The notes below the pieces were generated by a model that did no database searches, was not told where the DNA came from, and saw only the letters and a program-made list of their open reading frames with translations. The translations under genes and the position numbers were made by a program. Shown one piece after another: positions 58,101 through 64,000 of a stretch of DNA of 64,000 bases (within the stretch, counting starts at the first letter, position 1; the number at the start of each line of letters is the position of its first letter). The DNA is taken from the NCBI RefSeq assembly GCF_954871325.1, contig NC_088779.1, positions 19,656,846-19,720,845 on the forward strand. The letters are read 5' to 3'. The stretch is from Gordionus sp. m RMFG-2023. Taxonomy: Eukaryota; Nematomorpha; Gordioida; Chordodea; Parachordodidae.

Positions 58101-60364
58101 TAAAATAACGACTATAATTCAAAATTTTTAGAAAGTGAAAACTCAAAATTTTATAAAAATATAATAGCCAAAGGCCTACAATAAGTGGACCTAAAGAGCT
58201 CCAATAAAATTTAAACGAAAAACCAACAACTAACATGCCACCCCCCCCCCCTTAGCAAAATCCTGGCTATGCCTTATTTTAAATTCAAGACCAAAATTCT
58301 TTTTACATGTAACATTGACGCGTATGTGTTTTTCCATCATAGTTCCTAACTCGGTGCTGGTTGCTAAGCATATGTATTGGCCTCCATCCGAGGGCTGCAC
58401 TGATTTTATCAATAACCCATCTTCTTGAAATAACACCCTATCATCTTAGGTGGATCAAATTAAAAAAATTAATAAACATCATTCTTTCAGCATAATACTC
58501 AATAATACAGAGTTAAATTCAAGTTTAGGGCATATGTATCAAACAAATTTATATATACTATTTAATTTCACTATAAAAAAATTATTTTATAATGTTATCT
58601 AAGTATTATTTTAGAAAAGCCCCCTTTTTCTTAATCAATTAAAATACTAACTGGGTGTTGTACTGCCGGCGACAAGAGGCCAAGTAACTTCGAGAGGTTG
58701 TTCTCCTATAACGGAACAATAAACCTTGGATGTCGTATTGACTACCAACTCCTGTTCTTCTGGGGCATGTATAAATTCTATCGGTTCTGAATGAAATAAT
58801 AATTGTTTTACATAGCATTTTTATGGCTATATAATTATATATTTGACAAAACAATTTTAAGATTTTTTGATTATTCAATATTTTCTTAATAACCACAGCA
58901 ACTTTATTTTAGTATTTTTACCCCTTTTAATCTATTCATCCTTTTATTTTAGACTTAATTTGTTGGTATAGCTTCTCCTTCAGTGATAATAGTCATAAAA
59001 GAGCAACTAATGAGCTTAAAAGAAGCTAATTGGGCTTAAGAACGCCCATATAATATGGGTTATTGTTAAACTATGTTATAGGCTAAATAAAATGCGATAT
59101 ATTACATTTTTAAAGTTTAAAGGTAAAAACACTTAATTCTCTTATAATAACGTTAATTTAATGTTTCGAAATTTAATACATTTGATCAAGAAAGTCACAA
59201 CTTGTTTTTCTTTCTATATTGAAAAATTTGTTTAAAAAAGGAAGACAATACGTTTTATCAAAACCCTTGTATAAATGTTTTTCAGGCATTTAAAATAGCT
59301 ATAAATACAAGCTTATAAATCGTTTATAAATGATAAAATCAACTTTTTATAACTCATAAATATTATTATCTTTTAATCTTAATTACCTAATATATCCCTC
59401 CCCTTCTCCGTTTTTTTTTTCATTTCAATTTTCGAACTCACATTGTTTATATTTATGTAATATAATGTATATGTAAACTTAATCTTTAATATAAGAAAAA
59501 ATAAAAAAACACACAATCTACAAGTGTCGCTTTTTTCGAATTGAATTTTTATAATTATAATGGAAAAATTGAATGCAACTTTTTAAATCATTTCATAATG
59601 ATATCATCAAATTTGTAGATCTGGGTCTGGGGGAAATTAGCTTATTTTCATTTTATTTATTAATATAATGTATTTTTTTAAATGGTTCAGAATTTCACAA
59701 TAAAGGAACTCTTTCATTAATATTAATATTATAATTATTCTCGTTCCAGATTTTATTAATAATAATTTTTCTAATATTAGAAAAATATTTATTTATAATA
59801 TTAAAAAAATAAGGTTAATACTTATTAAATATACTATAATTATATAATATTTGAAAAATTCGCAAACTATGATATTAAAGATCTTTTTTAAATTACAAAA
59901 ATCTAAAAAAAACCCTTCGTTATTTTCCAACTAATTGATTCTTAACCCAAAAATAAAATTAAATTCTTAAATTGCCCAATTATTTATTAAAAAAATGCAA
60001 ATGAAGAGATAACGCTCTAAATTATTATTCGCGTATTGTTTTACGGTAAGTAGTGAGTTCAATAGTTTTCATAAGTTTGGAGCCGCTGATTTCTGCCACG
60101 CATGTATATACGCCCACATCCTCTCGGCTTATGTTGTATACGTATACACGCGCCTTTTCTTCAGTGTGTTCTGCGTAATTCCTAAAAATAATTTGAAAAA
60201 TGTTTTTTTTAGTCAAATAGTGTTTTTCCTAAAAAAATAAGTGTCTTATTTAAAAATATATTGTTCCTTTTCATGAATTGAATGATGATTACCCGAAAAA
60301 GGATATTATGTGACTAAGATTTTCCCAATTTGTAGGAACATTGCAAATACAAGGCAAAAATGTC
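45797..60364 (-). CDS. NCAM/Fasciclin II-type cell adhesion receptor, 14 exons, 5' end missing
   Basis: A single-pass adhesion receptor of the neuronal surface, homophilic and expected in axon guidance and synapse growth. Exons in gene order: 60293-60364, 60045-60181, 58652-58786, 58307-58444, 57732-57844, 57307-57466, 49357-49502, 48854-49016, 48236-48426, 48004-48100, 47599-47799, 46869-47122, 46546-46741, 45797-46119. All are GT-AG, and each exon ends in the phase the next one needs. The joined 774 residues give five Ig domains (each keeps the F-strand YxC or WxC cysteine), two fibronectin III domains (YIIDNLRADTDYIF; YLLPDSIYKIEIRARN), a membrane segment and a short tail. The juxtamembrane VDLYCYCNNKCGLIM is close to NCAM and Fasciclin II. 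The tail ends IPYYP, without an obvious PDZ-binding motif. The signal peptide and strand A of Ig1 are not located. Confidence 0.92.
46150..46430. repeat. Long-inverted-repeat MITE in the last intron
   Basis: Left arm GGGAAATGCATTCCAACGTG and right arm CATGTTGGAATACATTTCTG are inverse copies. GGGGCGATTT on the left pairs with AAATCGCCCT on the right. It matches the copies at 1440-2335 and 6768-7135 in its central blocks and fills most of the 426-nt intron. Confidence 0.65.
46546..46741 (-). CDS. Adhesion receptor exon: rest of FN3-2
   Basis: Encodes HFRIKYLLPDSIYKIEIRAR then NLIGLSLPDSIVIRI. LLPDSIYKIEIRARNLIG is the L-P-Y-x-x-x-x-R-A-x-N motif of FN3 domains. Donor GTTTGT, phase 1. Confidence 0.9.
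46869..47122 (-). CDS. Adhesion receptor exon: end of FN3-1, start of FN3-2
   Basis: Encodes GPYIIDNLRADTDYIFTLYF, then GNEVGNGKES, closing the first FN3. VPFSPTIVSPP is the linker, and YDLIWKEPLDGGKPVLDYEI begins the second FN3. Donor GTATTC, phase 0. Confidence 0.9.
47599..47799 (-). CDS. Adhesion receptor exon: FN3-1, first part
   Basis: Encodes PPSPPSTVRFTHVTPTTVNF then a stretch ending DITKNDQIKKFMI. The PPSPP start is the usual linker into a fibronectin III domain. The long polar insert is unusual for the family. Donor GTCAGT, phase 1. Confidence 0.87.
48004..48100 (-). CDS. Adhesion receptor exon: second half of Ig5
   Basis: Encodes NPRIYGDGWRCEASNIYG then TDRHEFIIKEA. GDGWRCEASNIYG is the F-G hairpin, with Trp in place of the usual Tyr. 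Phase 1 at the donor (GTAAAA). Confidence 0.9.
48236..48426 (-). CDS. Adhesion receptor exon: first half of Ig5
   Basis: Encodes APIIDKLISRSVYFLWAGHS then INLTCKADSNPMSIFRWYF. Cys and Trp are in place. SVYFLWAGHSINLTC resembles the start of Ig5 in Fasciclin II (SVYSWGNQPVNLTC). Donor GTAGGT, phase 0. Confidence 0.9.
48854..49016 (-). CDS. Adhesion receptor exon: second half of Ig4
   Basis: Encodes SQIVNAILIIKNVSRSDAG then TYSCVAENNAGNSRQNN. SDAGTYSC is the F strand and ENNAGN the following turn. Donor GTAAAT, phase 1. Confidence 0.9.
49357..49502 (-). CDS. Adhesion receptor exon: first half of Ig4
   Basis: Encodes PPIIKRFDNHTVKQNENLTV then ECMAEGDPSPTIHIVKE. GDPSPTI is typical of strands B-C in this family. 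Donor GTAGAG, phase 0. Confidence 0.87.
49712..49890. repeat. GTTGTTAAACGGCTC MITE, copy 5
   Basis: Starts CTGTTGTTAAATGACT after TA and ends CGAGCCGTTACAACAC before TA. More diverged than copy 4, but it shares GAAATTTTGCTCATAGATG with the other copies. Confidence 0.6.
50646..52718. mobile_element. hAT-like element with TATCTAGATA motifs, split by another
   Basis: The left end CAAGTTATTAAAGTATCTAG and the right end TTTTAACAACTCTG are imperfect inverted repeats. The flanks GTTATAAT and TATATAAT share 6 of 8 bases. TATCTAGATA-type motifs cluster at both ends (50655-50730 and 52615-52690). It matches 10926-11702. It carries the element 51295-52138. Confidence 0.6.
51295..52138. mobile_element. 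hAT-type element with TTTGACCGGTCAAAT palindromes
   Basis: GTATCTAC flanks both sides exactly (8 bp). The ends CAGGGTTGGCAAGTG and GCACAACCCTG are inverted repeats. Both sides carry several copies of TTTGACCGGTCAAAT or GTCAATTGACC. A short open frame (51412-51678, starting MFKKGKNDVNTCDHN) is unrecognised. A 108-bp stretch is duplicated in tandem (units from 51591 and 51699). Confidence 0.85.
52912..54997 (+). mobile_element. hAT transposon (copy 2 of the TAGAGGTGGGCGC family)
   Basis: The perfect 18-bp terminal inverted repeat TAGAGGTGGGCGCGGGCC is flanked on both sides by the exact 8-bp duplication ATATGTAT. The plus strand keeps transposase pieces in order: TDIWTDDYKN-like near 53480, VENYLNKCIVVSDNGANLI near 53650, and the dimerisation region VPTSSASSERLFSVANLFIR near 54605. 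Several stops and frameshifts make it inactive, but the exact duplication and near-identity of the ends to copy 1 argue for fairly recent activity of the family. Confidence 0.92.
54553..54783 (+). pseudogene. hAT transposase C-terminus
   Basis: A 76-codon open frame: FLRKLVPTSSASSERLFSVA, then NLFIRGKEYTIEIKKKMDIL. This is the hAT dimerisation domain. The rest of the transposase upstream is in other frames, and stops separate the pieces. Confidence 0.85.
57307..57466 (-). CDS. Adhesion receptor exon: second half of Ig3
   Basis: Encodes INPSEGYMLINDIKKNDEG then FYKCEAVNRPGTIMSDF. NDEGFYKC is the F strand. It ends in phase 1 and is followed by the 7.8-kb transposon-filled intron. Confidence 0.88.
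57732..57844 (-). CDS. Adhesion receptor exon: first half of Ig3
   Basis: Encodes PPLWVNPPSDVTAHIG then TNIKVLCQADGKPQPEITFY. Strand B Cys is present and strand C has Phe in place of Trp. Donor GTTATT, phase 0. Confidence 0.87.
58307..58444 (-). CDS. Adhesion receptor exon: second half of Ig2
   Basis: Encodes DRVLFQEDGLLIKSVQPSDG then GQYICLATSTELG. DGGQYIC is the F strand. Donor GTAAAA, phase 1. A transposon-end fragment with a C-run lies just downstream in the intron (58238-58270). Confidence 0.88.
58652..58786 (-). CDS. Adhesion receptor exon: first half of Ig2
   Basis: Encodes PIEFIHAPEEQELVV then KVYCSVIGEQPLEVTW. Cys in strand B and Trp in strand C are in place. It joins in phase 1 at both sides, with donor GTTAGT. 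Confidence 0.88.
60045..60181 (-). CDS. Adhesion receptor exon: second half of Ig1
   Basis: Encodes NYAEHTEEKARVYVYNISRE followed by DVGVYTCVAEISGSKLMK. The DxGxYxC motif is the F strand of an immunoglobulin domain. The exon ends in phase 1. Confidence 0.88.
60293..60364 (-). CDS. Adhesion receptor exon: first half of Ig1
   Basis: Reads TFLPCICNVPTNWENLSHII followed by SFF, then a GTAATC donor in phase 2, exactly what the next exon needs. The 72-nt exon aligns to Ig strands B-C, with FF where most Ig domains have Trp. An alternative acceptor 3 nt upstream (60367) keeps the frame. This is the least certain exon of the gene. Confidence 0.6.
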
Positions 60365-60396
60365 CTACTAATTCGAGGTTAAATATTATATAAAAT

Positions 60397-60530
60397 CAGT
60401 AGCGTATTTAGGAAGGGAAGGGGGTCAAGGGGACATTTGCACCAACCGAAATCTAACCTAAATGAGATAAAATATTATATAATTTTTAATTTTGACCACA
60501 CACCCCCCCCCACCCAGCAAATTATAGATA
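60397..60530. mobile_element. Degenerate CAGTAGCGTA transposon end
   Basis: CAGTAGCGTATTTAGG followed by G-runs, and a C-run (60501-60512) farther on, match the ends of the CAGTGGCGTAG elements. It lies just upstream of the first recognised adhesion-gene exon. Confidence 0.4.
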
Positions 60531-61978
60531 AGCTATTGTGTGCATCAACCAAGAGATGGTTATGATAGTCTAAAAATAATAAGAACTCAACGAGCAAATC
60601 AAAGAAAAAAACTTTTATGAAAACTTGTTTATTGGTAAAATTAATTTTCGCAATATCTGAAATGATTTTTACTATTTTGTTTATTTAAGTAACATTATGA
60701 TCTCTATATTGGGCTCATAGTGATCGGTTCTGATAAAGAAATTTGATAAAGATTACCTATAAATATTATAAGTTAATAAAATTTAAATAGTGCCAGGTTA
60801 AACTTAATTGATATAGACGGTAGTGACATGTAAGTGCCAAATCTTCGTTTTTTTAAAACCCTTTTATGATGATATTTAATTTTAAAATAGATTTTTAAAA
60901 CGTAATAAATATAAAAAAAAGAAAAAAAAAGAAGGGGGTGAACCGAACCAAGTTTATATAATATAAGGGTTTTATATTATTATTACGTGATATTTTATGC
61001 TATTATATATTTATTTTACAAAGTTATAATTACAGAATGTGCAGTGCATGTTTTTAATCTAATAATTTCAATTTGAAACACATCAATGGCAAAGCAAATA
61101 ACTATAATATAAATAAATAAAATGATAATTTTGAAGAAAAAAAGAGAAGGGAAGGAAGTTCTATAACTCATATCAAGTCCAACAAAAAAATAATAATGAT
61201 ATTTTATATGATATAGTAATAAATCAATAAATTTGTGTTGGTTGACAAATAAGAGGACGGGTAAAAACAAAGCGAAATAAATTATTATCATAATGGTCCC
61301 GAATTAAAAAATAAATAAATAACAATATATTTTACAAGATATAATGTTAGTAGTCAGACTCAATATAATCAATAGTTTATTGACGTTAACTTTTTTTTCG
61401 CAAATAACTAAACCTCAATCCAATCTAAATTTAAGATATTTATCAGTTTGGAAAAAAAATCCTAGGAAAGGGGACAAATCCAAGAACTAAAGCCTTTTTT
61501 TAAAATTTACAAGAAACCAAACCTGGTCTTATTTTTACTTTTTATATTATATTTAAAGAAAAGATAAATAAACTATTTATTTTATCTTTGTTTTTCCCCT
61601 TTCTCATTAATAATAGATTGGTCAAAAAATAACAAAGCAATTTTTTTAAGAGTTCAAAAATTAGGTCCCGTCGTACATCTTGTGAAATGTATACACCTAT
61701 TGCAATTTGAGCATTATAATATTTTCCACATTGTATTCATTTATTTAAAGCAACTTTTTAAAAAATTTTTAAGGTAATAAGTTTTTCGAGGAGGGTTTTT
61801 AGCCCCGGGAAATGTGAACGATTGGCGGGTGGGTAAAAAATTGTTTTAAACATTGGCGGGGTGATAAAATATGAGCAGGACGGGTAGGTCGGATTTATGT
61901 TTATTAAAAGATGTCTTTATTTCAAAATTTAGAATTTTTTTAATATAAATTTTCTGGGTTTTGAACCAAGCCTTGGAC
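60531..61978. other. AT-rich DNA upstream of the adhesion gene exons
   Basis: If the gene's signal peptide is inside the window it should lie here or further right on the minus strand. The frame at 61291 downward starts MIIIYFALFLPVLLFVNQHK, which looks like a secretory signal, but no donor in the needed phase is obvious. Nothing else is supported. Confidence 0.35.
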
Positions 61979-63534
61979 TAGAGGTCTGCATTGGGCGGGA
62001 TTTAGCCCACCAATCTAAGTGAGCGTGCGGGCGAGCAGGTTTAATTTTTTAGAGAACGGGTGGGCGGTGGGACGGGTTAAGAAAAATATTTAAACTATGC
62101 GCGGGCGGGCGGGTTAAAAAATTAACAACTTTTATTTGTTATTCATAATCATTTATGTGAATAATAAAAAAATGCTCCATGAAATTCAACATCTTTAATA
62201 CCAATCGATATCTGAGCATGTGTTGATATCGAAAACATGTAGTTGCATGGAAGAATATAATATCAACGTGAGTGAAAATCTGATTTTACCTGTGTCTCTA
62301 AAAGAAAAGAGAATTCAATAGGTATATAATTAAATGCCAACCTTACCTAATGACATAACAAAATATTTAAATCTTAAAGTAGCGAGTTTTTGTATAATTT
62401 AGCGAGATTCAAGGCTACTTGGTTTAGTTTAAGTTTACATATATAAACAATTAATTTAAATTCTTTTTTTTATTTATTATTAATGGTTTCACTTTTTATT
62501 TAAATATCTAATTAAGTGGAGGATATACTTCAAATGGATATCCTACTTAAGTGGAAAGGACAAGAAAAAGATTTATCAAATCCCTCAAGTTAACTAGTGC
62601 TTCTTCTGAACGAGTAATTAACATTGCTGAAAGGTTTATAGAACAAAAAGGAAATTGCATGAATCCAAAAATGTAGATTCATTATTATATTTGCATTATA
62701 ATTAGAAATAATATCAATAATATTAATTTTATATTTATATTTTTTACATAAATATTTTATTAAATTAAATAAATTCCTGTAATTTAAATTGAATATTTTT
62801 TTGCTTAATATAGCAATTCCTAAATTGTAAAACATTTTTGTAGGGATGTAGAGCTGAAACTGAATCATTTTTTTAAATTAAATTTTAAAAAAATTGAAAG
62901 AATGAGCTGATAATTTTATTGGCGGTATGGGTTAAAAAAAAATTTATATAATGGGCGACATTTTATTAACTTAAATAAATTCCTGTAATTTAAATTGAAT
63001 ATTTTTTTGCTTAATATAGCAATTCCTAAATTGTAAAACATTTTTGTAGGGATGTAGAGCTGAAACTGAATCATTTTTTTAAATTAAATTTTAAAAAAAT
63101 TGAAAGAATGAGCTGATAATTTTATTGGCGGTATGGGTTAAAAAAAAATTTATATAATGGGCGACATTTTATTAAATTAAATAAATTCCTGTAATTTAAA
63201 TTGAATATTTTTTTGCTTAATATAGCAATTCCTAAATTGTAAAACATTTTTGTAGGGATGTAGAGCTGAAACTGAATCATTTTTTTAAATTAAATTTTAA
63301 AAAAATTGAAAGAATGAGCTGATAATTTTATTGGCGGTATGGGTTAAAAAAAATTTATATAATGGGCGACAGGTTAGAGACTAATGGGCGTGCGGGTAAA
63401 AAATTTTAGACTCATGCGTGGGCAGTCGGGTATAACTTTTAAAAACTATAGGCGGATTGGGCGGGCGGATTTAATTTTTTTAATATTGAAAGGGCGGGCT
63501 TGTGGGCTAAAAACCCGCCCATTGCAAACCTCTA
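61979..63534 (+). mobile_element. hAT transposon with GGGCGGG motifs and a 206-bp triplication
   Basis: CCTTGGAC flanks both sides exactly (8 bp). The ends TAGAGGTCTGCATTGGGCGG and CCGCCCATTGCAAACCTCTA are inverted repeats with one indel. GGGCGGG motifs cluster inside both ends. The plus strand at 62590-62700 has the hAT dimerisation motif (LTSASSERVINIAERFIEQK), then VDSLLYLHYN. The catalytic part is absent. A tandem triplication follows. Confidence 0.9.
62755..63370. repeat. Tandem triplication, 206-bp unit
   Basis: AAATTCCTGTAATTTAAATT starts at 62771, 62977 and 63183, giving an exact 206-bp spacing. The three units are almost identical, including TAGGGATGTAGAGCTGAAAC and GGCGGTATGGGTTAAAAAAA. 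The near-identity indicates recent expansion. Confidence 0.93.
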
Positions 63535-64000
63535 CCTTGGACTCTTGATCTGGGATTAAAAAATATTTAAGTTTATGAATGCGGACCCAATTTTTTTCTA
63601 AACTAGTATCGAGACCGGGTTCAGTAATTTTTAATTTTTTTGTTTTTACTTCTAATGTTATAAGATAACTGTCCTAACTTGATTACCGTTTTTCCAAATT
63701 TATTACCAGTAATAGCTTGTTTGTAATTAACTAGTAAAAAATAATTATATATACCAGACCTGGACCAAACGGATCTGAGTTCTGCCTGTCTGAACTGTAC
63801 CCTAGTACTTTTAAAATTTAGAACCTGGACCCGTACCAAACCCGGCAAATATCTTATATATTATTATTAAACAATGGGCAACGGACGGAACAATATTTAT
63901 AAACTAAGTTTCCATGTTTGCATAAAAAAATGATGAGACATAATAGGAATTTTATGCAGTCCTCTTGTCATAAGATAAAATCAGATCAAACAGTCATTCA
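63535..64000. other. Flanking DNA with a decayed element
   Basis: GGACCCAA, GAGACCGGGTTCAG and ACCTGGACCCGTACCAAACC patches at 63580-63845, together with GGTTTTGAACCAAGCC at 61957-61972, resemble the subterminal motifs of another hAT-type element into which 61979-63534 was inserted. Boundaries are not determined. Confidence 0.35.

Overview
This window is a piece of a very AT-rich nuclear genome from a bilaterian invertebrate. The grounds are spliced genes with GT-AG introns, a Hox gene, a neural cell adhesion gene of the NCAM/Fasciclin II type, a pol III tRNA, and dense eukaryotic transposons. I cannot name the phylum. Two of the genes have introns of only 40-48 nt, while the third has an intron of 7.8 kb packed with transposons.

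Layout. 1-13 kb: decayed hAT elements, a LINE tail, MITEs and two hAT-type elements with recognisable target-site duplications (8994-10463 and 11983-13104). 13-17.3 kb: a quiet AT-rich stretch, then two exons of a Hox2/proboscipedia-type homeobox gene (+, 15962-17329). 17.3-24.2 kb: AT-rich DNA with hAT, Merlin and MITE debris. 24293-24824: a complete five-exon gene for V-ATPase subunit F (+), too finely split to appear as a long open frame. 25772-25844: tRNA-Ala(AGC). 26691-30648: a hAT-type element holding a smaller hAT-type element and an LTR retrotransposon fossil. 32.5-36.9 kb: a Ty3/Gypsy fossil and LINE remnants. 39647-41392: another hAT with perfect ends. 45797-60364: at least 14 exons of the NCAM/Fasciclin II gene (-), whose reading phase agrees at every junction. 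61979-63534: one more hAT with exact target duplications and a fresh 206-bp triplication.

The three protein-coding host genes are unrelated in function: an anterior Hox transcription factor, a proton-pump stalk subunit and a neural adhesion receptor. No operon-like link is seen. The rest of the window is shaped mainly by hAT transposition. At least six hAT-type insertions still show exact 8-bp target duplications and others show degenerate ones. The large intron of the adhesion gene contains elements nested inside each other inside a long inverted repeat.

Limits: family assignments are from memory of motifs, not from searches. The 5' ends of the Hox and adhesion genes were not found.
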